From NCBI RefSeq assembly GCF_001866005.1, contig NZ_MLQR01000030.1:1-64000 (forward strand): 64,000 bases of DNA, given 5' to 3'. The position numbers and the translations under genes were made by a program. Below the pieces are notes generated by a model. The model was not told the DNA's origin, ran no database searches, and worked only from the letters and a program-made list of their open reading frames with translations. This DNA comes from Anaerobacillus alkalilacustris (lineage in GTDB: Bacteria; Bacillota; Bacilli; Bacillales; Anaerobacillaceae). Below, piece after piece: positions 51,594-60,447 of the stretch (its first letter is position 1; each line of letters opens with the position of its first letter).

Positions 51594-51918
51594 AATTGAT
51601 GGTGAATTACGACCTATGTGGCTGATATTGCCAGTTAATATTGATGGGGCTTTTTCTTATTATTCGTTACAAGCACCGTTTGAAAGATTTTATCCAGAAG
51701 AATTTTATGGAGATATGAAGAATGTAACTGTATCCCAGGGGGAGTTGGTACGTTGTGTTGATGATCCATATTCATTTGGAATTAGCCTTGATCTACTAAC
51801 CAATTATTTAACTAAAAATGGTTATCCTCTTGAAGTTATTCATGAGGCAGATAATTTTATTGTTCGATTTGATGATCTTGAGGAGCTGCTACAGTTTGAT
51901 GTGAGAGGAATATTTTAA
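51568..51918 (+). CDS. Hypothetical protein coupled to the ImmA-type gene
   Basis: 116 residues, AGAGGAG upstream, overlapping the previous gene by 26 bases. Mixed fold with PFERFYPEEFYGDM. Not recognised. Confidence 0.65.
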   Translation: MKFKVYYDEIDGELRPMWLILPVNIDGAFSYYSLQAPFERFYPEEFYGDMKNVTVSQGELVRCVDDPYSFGISLDLLTNYLTKNGYPLEVIHEADNFIVRFDDLEELLQFDVRGIF

Positions 51919-51961
51919 ATGATATTGAATAAGTGTGAAATAAAAGACGAGGTGATTAATC

Positions 51962-53413
51962 ATGCGCTGTGCAATCTATGCCCGTGTATCAACTGATGAA
52001 CAAGCAACCGAAGGATTTTCTATCCCCGCACAAAAGGAACGATTAGAAAGTTTTATAAAAAGCCAAGGTTGGCATATACACGACTTTTATATTGATGACG
52101 GGTATAGTGCCAAAAACTTAGAAAGACCTCAAATTAAGCGAATGATGAAGGATATTGAGGCAAATAAGTTTGATGTTGTAGTAGTTTATAAATTAGATAG
52201 AATGGTCCGTTCGGTTGCAGATCTCCACAAATTACTTAAACTTTTTGAAAGAAATAAAGTTATGTTTAAGTCTGCAACAGAAATGTTTGATACTACTAGT
52301 GCGATGGGGCGATTTTTTATCACTCTTGTTGGAGCTATGGCCGAGTGGGAACGTGAAAACATTGGAGAACGTGTGAAATTTGGGACTCAGCAAATGGTGG
52401 AACAAGGAATAAGACCCGGGTCTCCACGACCATATGGTTATGAGTATACCGAAGGCGGTGAACTCAAAATTGTTGAAGATGAAGCTAAATGGGTGAAATT
52501 TATTTTTGATAAGTATGCAACGAATGGCGCTCAAACTATAGCCATTGAATTAAATCAAATGGGGATTAAAAATAAGAAAAATGATTTGTGGCATGGATCA
52601 AGTATTCGTTATATCTTAGATAATCCTATTTATGCAGGATTGCTTCGTTGGGATTATAGGCGTAGATCTGGTGATGTACGAATTTTTAATGATGATTTCA
52701 CAATTGCAGAATTTAAACAAGAGGGATTTCAGCCTATTATTACAAAAGAGCAATTCGAATTAACTCAAAGTTTAATAAAAGAACGAGCAACCAACCGTAT
52801 TCGTTCAACTACACATTACCCTTTTTCTACAATTATTCGTTGTTCGGAATGTGGACATAAATATGTAGGTAGAACTGAAATAAGGCAACCGGGTAACCGC
52901 CCATATCGTTCTTATTCTTGTCAGGGACGAAAAAAATATGGGGTTTGTAATGCGGCATCTTTCTCTGAAGAAGCGATGAACGAGGCTTTTTTAAAAAGCT
53001 TAGAATATTCATTGGGGCAATTAGATGAAATAGCTGCTGGACATGATATAAATCATATAGATGTTGAAAATTCTCTTTTAAAAATACAAAACAAAAAAGA
53101 ACGAGCTAAAGAATTGTATATTGAAGGTGACATTTCTAAAAAACGTTACCAGGAATTAATGAACGAATACACAAAAGAAGAGAATAAGCTTCAATCAGCA
53201 ATTGATGAAGCAGAAGAAGTTATATCAACTGAAGAAATAAAGAAGTTTTTACTTCATCTTAAAGATGAATGGAAAGACATGGATTATGAGGCCCAGAAAA
53301 AAGCAATTCAAAGTACATTTGAAACAATAACAATTAAAGTAATTAAAAAAGGAACAGCTGGTAAAAATCCTAAACCTGCTGTCCTTGATATCATTGACTA
53401 TCAAAAGAGGTAG
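51962..53413 (+). CDS. int: Large serine recombinase (phage integrase)
   Basis: 483 residues. Resolvase N-terminal domain with catalytic Ser10 in IYARVSTDEQ and the arginines of VVVYKLDRMVR. Recombinase domain (about 155-260: GIRPGSPRPYGYEY, IAIELNQMGI). Zinc ribbon CSECGHKYVG...CQGRKKYGVC, then a coiled coil (about 350-430). Ends 14 bases before the attP arm at 53427, the standard int-attP order. GAGGTGAT upstream. Confidence 0.95.
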   Translation: MRCAIYARVSTDEQATEGFSIPAQKERLESFIKSQGWHIHDFYIDDGYSAKNLERPQIKRMMKDIEANKFDVVVVYKLDRMVRSVADLHKLLKLFERNKVMFKSATEMFDTTSAMGRFFITLVGAMAEWERENIGERVKFGTQQMVEQGIRPGSPRPYGYEYTEGGELKIVEDEAKWVKFIFDKYATNGAQTIAIELNQMGIKNKKNDLWHGSSIRYILDNPIYAGLLRWDYRRRSGDVRIFNDDFTIAEFKQEGFQPIITKEQFELTQSLIKERATNRIRSTTHYPFSTIIRCSECGHKYVGRTEIRQPGNRPYRSYSCQGRKKYGVCNAASFSEEAMNEAFLKSLEYSLGQLDEIAAGHDINHIDVENSLLKIQNKKERAKELYIEGDISKKRYQELMNEYTKEENKLQSAIDEAEEVISTEEIKKFLLHLKDEWKDMDYEAQKKAIQSTFETITIKVIKKGTAGKNPKPAVLDIIDYQKR

Positions 53414-55214
53414 TCTTTTCTTCTTTATTACGACCTAACGAGCACAACGGATGCCCGAACCACGGTTTCTTGAAAGCAGCTCCATCTGTATCTATAATTT
53501 CTCTTATCTTCTTTTCGTTTACAAACTGGAGTAGTGGCGATGTCGGATCATTGACAATTTCTTGTAACCATTTCCTTACAGCCTTCGTGTAAAAAGGGTT
53601 ATGGGTTTTAGGATATGGACTCTTTTTTCTATAAAGTACACTGTTTGGCAACACTCCTTCTAGAGCCTTACGTAAAATACCTTTTTCTCTACCTTCTAGG
53701 TTTTTCATTTTCCAAGGAATATTCCACACGTACTCTACTAATCGATGATCAGCAAAAGGTACTCGTACTTCAAGACTCGCCCCCATACTCATTCTGTCTT
53801 TTCGATCAAGTAGCGTTGTCATAAACCATACCATGTTTAAATAAAACAGTTCTCTCCTTCTCGCATCCTCATTACTTTCTCCATCTAGACGAGGAGTTTC
53901 AGCAACAGTATCTGTATAACGGTTCATAACATAATCTTTCAGCTGAAGTTTTTCTCGCCACTCATCTGTTAATAGTGCCTCACGCTCTAGTGTGGAATGC
54001 ATCCAAGGAAAGCTCTCACGATTCATCAAATCCTTGCGGTGGAACCATGGGTAACCACCAAAAATTTCATCAGCACACTCACCGGAAAGCCCTACTGTTA
54101 CATCTTTTTTGATTTTTTCACAAAACCAAAGTAAAGATGAATCAATATCAGCCATACCTGGTAAATCGCGAACGTAAACGGCTTCTTTTAAATAACCTGC
54201 CAAATCTTCATTTGTTATTATACATGAATGATGTTTCGTCCCTAAAAATTCAGATACTTCTTTTATCCAAGGACCATCTGCGTTTGGCTGAAAATCATTT
54301 GCTTTAAAATATTTATCATTATCTATATAATCAATGGAGTACGTATGAAGTGGTCCTCTTCCCTCTTTCTCAAAATAGTTTGCCGCAAATGCTGTTAAGG
54401 CACTAGAATCAACTCCACCTGAAAGAAACGTACTTACAGGCACGTCAGCTACCAACTGCCTTTCCACAGTATCCTTTAATAGCCAATTAATTTTTTCCGC
54501 AGTTTGTTCTACATTTTCTTCATGTACTTCACTCTTTACGTTCCAGTACCTTTGAATTTTTAATCCATTTTTATTATATTTTAATACATGACCTGGACGT
54601 AATTCCTTCATATTATCGAACACACCGTGCCCTGGTGTTCTTGAAGGACCTAACCCAAACACTTCCGCTAATCCTTCCCTTGTCACTTCTGACTTAACAT
54701 TAGGGTGTGCTAAAATTGCTTTTAATTCGGAACCAAATAGTAATGCTCCATTTAATTCTTGATAAAATAAAGGTTTTACCCCTAAACGATCACGAGCAAT
54801 AAAAAGTTCTTCCTTTTTTTCATCCCAAATCGCAAACGCATAAATACCATTTAAATAATCAACACACGCTTCTCCCCACTCAATAAAGGAAGTAAGTAAA
54901 ACCTCTGTATCTGAATGGGATTTAAAGGTATGCCCACGCGCTAGCAGTTCTTTTCGAATATCTTCTGTATTATAAAGCTCACCGTTGTAAGCCATTGTAC
55001 AAACCTTAGATTTTTCTGACTTTGTCATTGGTTGTTTTCCACCTTCAGGGTCAACAACAACCAGTCGTGTATGACCAAAAGCTGCATGTAATGAACTCCA
55101 GACTCTGGAATCATCTGGTCCGCGCTGACTTAATGTTTTGGTCATTTTATCAACAGTTTTTACTTCTTTTCGTAAATCATTGTTCCAATCAACCCAACCA
55201 GTAATACCGCACAT
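53391..55214 (-). CDS. Glutamine-dependent asparagine synthetase, C-terminus replaced by phage DNA
   Basis: 607 residues as read. Class II amidotransferase: MCGITGW with catalytic Cys2, NGELYN and SDTEVLL. Synthetase domain with PP-loop FLSGGVDSSALTAF. It converts aspartate, glutamine and ATP to asparagine. After PWFG the family's QLMTGPQLIAHLAQ tail is missing; translation runs through the att site into HPLCSLGRNKEEK and stops at 53391, inside the integrase 3' end. The native 28 residues are at 4699-4795. The rebuilt length (about 615) is close to B. subtilis AsnO, needed for efficient sporulation there. Activity of the hybrid is unknown. Confidence 0.93.
   Translation of the reverse strand: MCGITGWVDWNNDLRKEVKTVDKMTKTLSQRGPDDSRVWSSLHAAFGHTRLVVVDPEGGKQPMTKSEKSKVCTMAYNGELYNTEDIRKELLARGHTFKSHSDTEVLLTSFIEWGEACVDYLNGIYAFAIWDEKKEELFIARDRLGVKPLFYQELNGALLFGSELKAILAHPNVKSEVTREGLAEVFGLGPSRTPGHGVFDNMKELRPGHVLKYNKNGLKIQRYWNVKSEVHEENVEQTAEKINWLLKDTVERQLVADVPVSTFLSGGVDSSALTAFAANYFEKEGRGPLHTYSIDYIDNDKYFKANDFQPNADGPWIKEVSEFLGTKHHSCIITNEDLAGYLKEAVYVRDLPGMADIDSSLLWFCEKIKKDVTVGLSGECADEIFGGYPWFHRKDLMNRESFPWMHSTLEREALLTDEWREKLQLKDYVMNRYTDTVAETPRLDGESNEDARRRELFYLNMVWFMTTLLDRKDRMSMGASLEVRVPFADHRLVEYVWNIPWKMKNLEGREKGILRKALEGVLPNSVLYRKKSPYPKTHNPFYTKAVRKWLQEIVNDPTSPLLQFVNEKKIREIIDTDGAAFKKPWFGHPLCSLGRNKEEKTTSFDSQ
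53427..53463. other. attR: left arm of attP plus core
   Basis: ATTACGACCTAACGAG at 53427-53442, then core TGCCCGAACCAC at 53452-53463, then asparagine synthetase coding sequence. Joined with 4795-4810 it restores an attP of about 50 bases with near-perfect inverted arms. Confidence 0.9.
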
Positions 55215-55414
55215 CTATTTCAACCCCTCCTAGGGAATGTTGTATAATCTTGGGCCACTCTGACCCATACAACAACATATTCACTTATGTGCCTAATCGT
55301 TCTTCATTCAATTCAATTGGCATGTATTCTCACATTATTTTTTACTAAATGAATAGTTTCTTTCTATTGATGAAATATTATGGTTAGACTTTCATTAAGG
55401 AGGACAACTGGTAT

Positions 55415-55594
55415 ATGAATGCAAACCGTGCTCAACAGATTTTAGAATCATCTAAAGATATTGAAGTTAAACATAACGGCGCTTCTATTTGGATTCAAAA
55501 TGTTAATTCACAAGAAGGCACTGCGCGAGTTTACCCTAGAGAAAACCCTGAACAAGAAATGACTGTGAATGTTCAAGAATTGCAAGAGCCCTAA
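55415..55594 (+). CDS. sspH: Small acid-soluble spore protein H
   Basis: 59 residues: MNANRAQQILESSKDIEVKH, then GASIWIQNV and TARVYPRENPEQE, the SspH pattern. Minor DNA-associated spore protein made in the forespore. AAGGAGGACAA upstream. Marks the host as an endospore former. Confidence 0.9.
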   Translation: MNANRAQQILESSKDIEVKHNGASIWIQNVNSQEGTARVYPRENPEQEMTVNVQELQEP

Positions 55595-55596
55595 TC

Positions 55597-55640
55597 AAAG
55601 AAGGCATCGACTAAATTATTTAGTAGATGCCTTCTTTGTT
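55597..55640 (+). terminator. Terminator after sspH
   Basis: AAAGAAGGCATC...GATGCCTTCTTT stem and T-rich end. Confidence 0.88.
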
Positions 55641-55650
55641 TAATTAAACG

Positions 55651-55970
55651 ACCACCTACTAAAGCAGGTGGATTTGGACATAAAATGTCGACGACTAAAG
55701 TCGTTTCTTAAGACTGAAGTCCTCTCAAAGTCCAACATGCTTAAGCAAACTGAAAGTTGACTAAACTCATTCTTTAATCGGTAATATATCGTTCTTTTCT
55801 TCATTAAACTGGTTTGCAATAAAACACCCAGATTACATGATATTTGATATCATAAACTGCATAACTATTCTTTTTATAGCCGTCCATACTTTTCACCTCA
55901 CAACTTAAGTATGGACATCGAAGTGTAAGGTTAAAAGCGTATACCGTCTAAAGACGGTGGAGTTAGACCA
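55651..55970. mobile_element. IS200/IS605-family relic (internally deleted)
   Basis: Begins with hairpins ACCACCTACTAAAGCAGGTGG and CGACTAAAGTCG, and ends TACCGTCTAAAGACGGTGG, the subterminal hairpin type of IS200/IS605 elements. A central hairpin GTCCATAC...GTATGGAC is also present. Contains the first codons of a TnpA gene and no full transposase. About 320 bases; could move in trans. Confidence 0.75.
55804..55887 (-). pseudogene. Truncated IS200-type transposase TnpA
   Basis: Reads MDGYKKNSYAVYDIKYHVIW, the standard TnpA N-terminus with the YHVIW motif, then goes out of frame and stops after 27 codons. The Y1 catalytic part is deleted. Confidence 0.8.
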
Positions 55971-55982
55971 TGCATTCGGAAA

Positions 55983-56453
55983 TTAAAATTGTTCTCTTTC
56001 CTGAATATATGCAAGAAGTTTAGTACAAGCTTCTTCTACTAGGTTATAAACTTCTTGAAAATTCCCTGTAAAATAAGGATCGGGCACATCTACTACCTTT
56101 GATTTTGGAATGTAATCCATTAATCTCTGTATTTCACCTGAACAATCTCTACCTCTCATCCTCGTTAAATTGCCTAAGTTTTGTGCATCCATTGCTATTA
56201 TATAATCAAAATCACTTAAATCTTTCTTCGTCACTTGTCTCGCTGTTATATTCGATGAGTCAATGTTGTTTTCTTTTAATATTTGTAACGTACCTTCATG
56301 AGGTCTTTTTCCAATATGCCAATCTCCAGTTCCAGCAGAATCTATAATGATTTCTTTTTCCAATCCAACTTCTTTAACCTTCTGTCTAAAAATTGCTTCT
56401 GCCATCGGTGAACGGCATATATTTCCTAAGCAAACGAATAGTACTTTAATCAT
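55983..56453 (-). CDS. Low-molecular-weight protein tyrosine phosphatase
   Basis: 156 residues. Phosphate loop VCLGNICRS near 7-15 (C-x5-R-S) and the acid loop DVPDPYFTG near 125-133. YfkJ/YwlE-type; YwlE is a protein-arginine phosphatase, but the Ile in the NICRS loop differs from the Thr that marks YwlE, favouring the YfkJ type (tyrosine). ATG with AAGGGGAGC. Confidence 0.9.
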   Translation of the reverse strand: MIKVLFVCLGNICRSPMAEAIFRQKVKEVGLEKEIIIDSAGTGDWHIGKRPHEGTLQILKENNIDSSNITARQVTKKDLSDFDYIIAMDAQNLGNLTRMRGRDCSGEIQRLMDYIPKSKVVDVPDPYFTGNFQEVYNLVEEACTKLLAYIQEREQF

Positions 56454-56728
56454 TTACGCTCCCCTTCCTTTAAATATGTTAATCGAAGCTTAACAACAAT
56501 TCACAACGATCTACGCCTTTTAAAAATAATATAGACTATTATAGCTTTTCTAGTTTTTTATGTAAAAAATTTAATATAATTAATTTGTACTATTCTTCTT
56601 GTACACTTGCGACATCTAGACTCCTTTTTCAACTCTAAACCAAAAGGAAATCCCCTCATTTTACTATGAGAGGATTTGTGGAAACGAACTATATATAATT
56701 AGGAAACGGATTACGTCCTTTTATACTA

Positions 56729-57031
56729 TTACTTAAAAATTTCTCTATGCTCTTCTTTAATTTTCGCAAGAATATCTTCAACTGTTCCGAACTCTTGCCC
56801 AACGCGATAGCTCTTAATATTTCGCAAAGAACCACTGCACTTAGGGTTACCGTGAAAAATTTGGACAATTTCCTCATCATCACATTCTTTTTCTTCTAAC
56901 ATATCACCCTCGCAGTTACAATCACTGTTTTCAAACTTTTCATAAATAACGAAAAATTCGTCTTTGGTTTCCTCAGTGAAATACTCTTTTGTTTCGACTA
57001 AATCTTGAACGATCACGTCTTCACTTCCCAT
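56729..57031 (-). CDS. Hypothetical acidic cysteine-rich protein
   Basis: Up to 100 residues; a GTG five codons in has GGAAG upstream and may be the true start. CNCEGDMLEEKECDDEE gives clustered cysteines and acidic residues. Conserved-looking end EFGTVEDILAKIKEEHREIF. Not recognised. The 275 bases 56454-56728 downstream show no gene. Confidence 0.6.
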   Translation of the reverse strand: MGSEDVIVQDLVETKEYFTEETKDEFFVIYEKFENSDCNCEGDMLEEKECDDEEIVQIFHGNPKCSGSLRNIKSYRVGQEFGTVEDILAKIKEEHREIFK

Positions 57032-57145
57032 TCTTAATTTTAAATTTAATTTTTTGCACCACTACTATAACATTTTTTTCGAATATTTGCGATGACTAAT
57101 CGCTGAAATATATTAAAGTTTTTTGAACAACAATAACAGAAAAAC

Positions 57146-57487
57146 TTACTCTATAATTTTGGCATTAATAATGTCTTTTATTGCTAATTTTAAATAGAAA
57201 TTTTCTTCATTTACAATGCGTATAGATTGCAAAGCAATATCAAAATGCCGAATAACTCCAATAACATTTTTGAAATCATAATCCCTAAAGTAAGTGATCC
57301 TCACTGGTGTTTTCGTATCTATTGCGTAACAAATTATTCCATTGAGTTCCTCTAATTGTTGCTCATCTAAAACTGGCTTATATTTATAGTTACTACTTTC
57401 CTTTAACTCTCTAAGCATTGTTACATGCTCAGGAAGCATCATTGATGTCCATTTGATATTACCACGATCCTTGATTATCGTTCTCAC
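57146..57487 (-). CDS. YolD-like protein
   Basis: 113 residues: RGNIKWTSMMLPEHVTMLREL and VIGVIRHFDIALQSIRI match the YolD/YqjX family that pairs with UvrX-type polymerases. Four bases downstream of the polymerase gene, so in the same SOS operon. Confidence 0.85.
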   Translation of the reverse strand: MRTIIKDRGNIKWTSMMLPEHVTMLRELKESSNYKYKPVLDEQQLEELNGIICYAIDTKTPVRITYFRDYDFKNVIGVIRHFDIALQSIRIVNEENFYLKLAIKDIINAKIIE

Positions 57488-57490
57488 CTC

Positions 57491-58768
57491 TTACGCTTTA
57501 TGTCCACCGACAAGTTTACTTCGATGTTTAGTTGTTCCCGCTTTTGTGTGGGAAACAGCTCGAAGTAACTTATCTGAACCATGTTTTTCCCTAATAAAGT
57601 CCATTACATACCCTAAATCCCTTTGGCGTGGCTTATTTGGTTCTAATAAACTAAGTTGAATTTGATCATCTTCTACTATATTAGAAAGAGTAATGGAAAT
57701 ACTCCTTACAATTTGCCCATTATAATGTTTAGACAATATCTTTAAACATACTTTATATAGTTCAAGTGTAATATTTGTAGGATCTTGAAGTGTAAACGAA
57801 CTATTAAACCCACCCTCTAACTCAGTTTTACTATAGCCTATACACAAGTTGACCGTTCTTCCTGCTTTTTTAGCTGTTCTTGCACGCCTAGCAACTTCTT
57901 CACACATTTCTAAAATCACACATTTTACTTCCTCAATATCCTTATAGTCTCGAAGTAAAATCTGACCTTTTCCAAAACTAACTTGTCCATCCATAATAGG
58001 AGCACCTATAAGAGAAAAGTCGACACCATGAGCATGATAATAAAGTTGATTCCCTATAATGCCGAATTTCTTTTCAAGTAACTTTAATGGTGTATTTGCT
58101 AGTTGACCAACAGAAAAAATTCCTAATCTGTTTAAGCGTTTTTCCATTCGTGAACCAATTCCCCACATCTCACGTAAAGGAGAAACGTTCCAAAGTTTCT
58201 TTTTGACCTCATCATACGTCCACTCAGCTATTCCATTTTTTTTGGCCTCTAGATCAAGGCAGACTTTTGCAAGAAGCATATTTGGCCCAATCCCAATAGA
58301 ACAAGTTAATCCGAATTCTGTTAACATATCTTCTTTAATTCGCTTTGCTAAAGCTAGCTTTCCACCCCACAAACGTTCTGTTCCATTCACATCAAGAAAA
58401 CTTTCATCAACGCTATACGTATGAATTGCTTCAAGAGGCACATAACGATTAAAAAATTTCGTTAACTTGGTGGAAACCTTTAAGTACATTAACATTTGTG
58501 CATTTACAATTTGAATTTGAGGATGATTTGGAATTTCAAAAAGACGACTTCCTGTTTTAATCCCAAACTCTGACTTTAGACGGGGAGTTGCCGCTAAAAC
58601 AATACTCCCATCTCTCTGTGTATCACCGACAACCGCTAAATAGCTTGTTAGTGGGTCTAATCCAAGTTCAATAGCTGAACAACTAGCATAAAAGCTTTTC
58701 ATATCAATACAAAAGATCGTACGTTTCGGGTAGACGTTATAATCTATCTCCGTTTCCACAATAATCAC
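57491..58768 (-). CDS. Y-family DNA polymerase, UvrX/YqjW type
   Basis: 425 residues. Palm motifs CIDMKSFYAS (first metal Asp) and YSVDESFLDV (second Asp-Glu), then a helix-hairpin-helix thumb (WGIGSRMEKRLNRLGI) and a little finger. Translesion polymerase induced after DNA damage. Promoter carries two LexA-type boxes. GAGTGATTAT site upstream. Confidence 0.92.
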   Translation of the reverse strand: MIIVETEIDYNVYPKRTIFCIDMKSFYASCSAIELGLDPLTSYLAVVGDTQRDGSIVLAATPRLKSEFGIKTGSRLFEIPNHPQIQIVNAQMLMYLKVSTKLTKFFNRYVPLEAIHTYSVDESFLDVNGTERLWGGKLALAKRIKEDMLTEFGLTCSIGIGPNMLLAKVCLDLEAKKNGIAEWTYDEVKKKLWNVSPLREMWGIGSRMEKRLNRLGIFSVGQLANTPLKLLEKKFGIIGNQLYYHAHGVDFSLIGAPIMDGQVSFGKGQILLRDYKDIEEVKCVILEMCEEVARRARTAKKAGRTVNLCIGYSKTELEGGFNSSFTLQDPTNITLELYKVCLKILSKHYNGQIVRSISITLSNIVEDDQIQLSLLEPNKPRQRDLGYVMDFIREKHGSDKLLRAVSHTKAGTTKHRSKLVGGHKA

Positions 58769-58793
58769 TCCTTTCTACATTGACACCGAAAAC

Positions 58794-58849
58794 AGAACGT
58801 ATATTCTCGTCATATTCTACATTATAAGCGAATGTACGTTCTGTTTCAA
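58794..58849 (-). promoter_or_regulatory. SOS-controlled promoter of uvrX-yolD
   Basis: Minus-strand TTGAAA-N17-TATAAT (58849-58821) with two LexA boxes: AGAACGTATATTCT (58794-58807) and CGAATGTACGTTCT (58829-58842), close to the Bacillus CGAACN4GTTCG. One box lies in the spacer, one just downstream. Confidence 0.82.
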
Positions 58850-58923
58850 TTTGAAAAAAATGGACTGAACGACAAATTCGTTCAACCCACAGAACTACAA
58901 AAAATATTGCACAAGAGAAGCTA

Positions 58924-59727
58924 TTACTTCTGATTTAGTTTTTTTCCAGCAACTTTTTCAACTAAACCAGGAAAAACCTGATAAAATCTTGTTGCTAATC
59001 CCATCCAACCAGGTAAATGAATTTCCCGTTTAGGCCTTTCTATTAATTGAATAATTTTCTCGGAAACATAAGAAGCTTCTAACATAAGCTTTTCAACGTT
59101 TTTTGTGTAATTTCCTGTTGCATCAGCTCGGTCAAAGAAAGCTGTTTTAATGGGGCCAGGATTAACAGCAGTTACAAAAATATTGGTATCCTTTAATTCC
59201 ATTCGTACACTATTTGTAATAGCTAAAACTGCATGCTTAGTAGCGGAATAAACACTCGACTTTGGTGTTGCTAATTTACCTGCAATTGATGCAACATTAA
59301 TGATATGGCCTTCATTTCTTTCAAGCATTGATGGAAGAACTGCTTGGGTACAAGCAATTACTCCAAATACATTAACGTCGAACATCCCCTTTATATCGTC
59401 TAATTTTGCATCTATAAATTTGTCAAAAACAGCATATCCCGCATTGTTAATTAGTACATCAATTTTATTATGCTTTTCTACTACTTGAGCAAAAGTCTTT
59501 TTTATCGCATCATTTTGGCTTACATCAAGTGTATAATACGGGGGTTCAATCCCCGTCTGTTGATAAATTTCCTTACTAGCAGTCTCTAATTTTTCCGTAG
59601 AACGAGCAATTAAAACAGGTACCGCTCCTCGTTTTGCTACATCCATCGCTAAATTTAATCCTATACCACTTGATGCTCCTGTTATTACAACAATTTTATT
59701 ATGTAAATTTTTAGCCAATTTATTCAC
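58924..59727 (-). CDS. Short-chain dehydrogenase/reductase (YqjQ-like)
   Basis: 267 residues. TGASSGIG cofactor loop near 16-23, NNAGYAV, Ser in NVASIAG and YSATKHA (catalytic Tyr and Lys). Substrate unknown; similar to Bacillus YqjQ. Next to the SOS operon as in some Bacillus genomes. Confidence 0.88.
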   Translation of the reverse strand: MNKLAKNLHNKIVVITGASSGIGLNLAMDVAKRGAVPVLIARSTEKLETASKEIYQQTGIEPPYYTLDVSQNDAIKKTFAQVVEKHNKIDVLINNAGYAVFDKFIDAKLDDIKGMFDVNVFGVIACTQAVLPSMLERNEGHIINVASIAGKLATPKSSVYSATKHAVLAITNSVRMELKDTNIFVTAVNPGPIKTAFFDRADATGNYTKNVEKLMLEASYVSEKIIQLIERPKREIHLPGWMGLATRFYQVFPGLVEKVAGKKLNQK

Positions 59728-59835
59728 CTCTAGTTTTCTGAATTACGTAAGTATTGAATTCTTTACTTTTATATGCTAGTGCTTCTTGAGGTAATTATTT
59801 ACACATCGTCTCAAGGCAATAACTCGTCCCATCCA

Positions 59836-60051
59836 TTACTCACACCCATTTGTACCATGAATATGAAGGTCGATAAACCCAGGAACCACTCTCCACTCAT
59901 TAGGTAGTTGTATAACCTCTTTAACAAAAGTTAATTCATCACAATGACCTATCGATGAAATTTCCCCCTCTCCTACCACACCAAATCCATGTTCATAGAT
60001 CTTTTCTTCTCCATATATAACTGCGTTTTTAAGCATAAAGCTTGCCATCAT
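59836..60051 (-). pseudogene. nagA: N-terminal fragment of N-acetylglucosamine-6-phosphate deacetylase
   Basis: 71 residues ending VVPGFIDLHIHGTNGCE then stop. PGFIDLHIHG is the metal-binding start of NagA, normally about 390 residues; the rest is absent downstream. ATG with GAGGGGAAAA. A decayed remnant. Confidence 0.75.
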
Positions 60052-60115
60052 TTTCCCCTCTTTACTTTGTCATCAATGTCTATTATAATTCATATTCATA
60101 GAGAAAAAAAAAGTA

Positions 60116-60145
60116 TTGACATCAAACTATCAAATGTCAGATAAT
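60116..60145 (+). promoter_or_regulatory. Promoter of the proline operon
   Basis: TTGACA-N18-GATAAT about 60 bases upstream of the T-box leader. Confidence 0.7.
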
Positions 60146-60194
60146 TAAAAAAACTAATTTAATGATATAAGTGTTGAAAGGGACTAGTAAATAA

Positions 60195-60396
60195 CGTTTT
60201 AACGAAAGAGAGTGGAATTCAGTGGCTGAAAGATTCCATCGTGAAAAAACTTATTGAACCTACCCTAGAGCTGTTAGGTTAATCCCTAACCGTCACACCA
60301 ACGTTAAAGGTGCTAAGAGGACATCTTTTGATGTCAATTAAGGTGGTACCGCGGATAAACTTTCCGTCCTTGTTATAGGGATGGAAGGTTTTTTAT
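60195..60396 (+). promoter_or_regulatory. T-box riboswitch, proline specifier
   Basis: Contains the T-box sequence AAGGTGGTACCGCG (60340-60353) and a terminator stem CTTTCCGTCC/GGGATGGAAGG with T-run (about 60357-60396). Candidate specifier CCT in GAACCTACC (60259-60261), a proline codon. Uncharged tRNA-Pro should stabilise the antiterminator and turn on proBAC. Confidence 0.92.
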
Positions 60397-60447
60397 TTTT
60401 ATACAGGGGATTCCCCTAGATCATTTTTCAATAAAAGAGGGGTTATT

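Larger units (their letters stand above)
4784..53463. mobile_element. Complete prophage integrated in asnB/asnO by a large serine integrase
   Basis: Bounded by a 12-bp direct repeat TGCCCGAACCAC at 4784-4795 and 53452-53463. The unit is about 48.7 kb and contains integrase, repressor/Cro switch, replication genes, ArpU regulator, terminase, portal, protease, HK97-type capsid, tail, lysis genes and accessory islands. No essential gene is visibly broken, so it may be inducible. Early and late genes face left; the lysogeny genes next to the integrase face right. Confidence 0.95.

Noticed and set aside
56689-56883. Reverse frame of 64 codons
   Set aside because: Overlaps the acidic cysteine-rich gene in another phase, with poor composition and no site.
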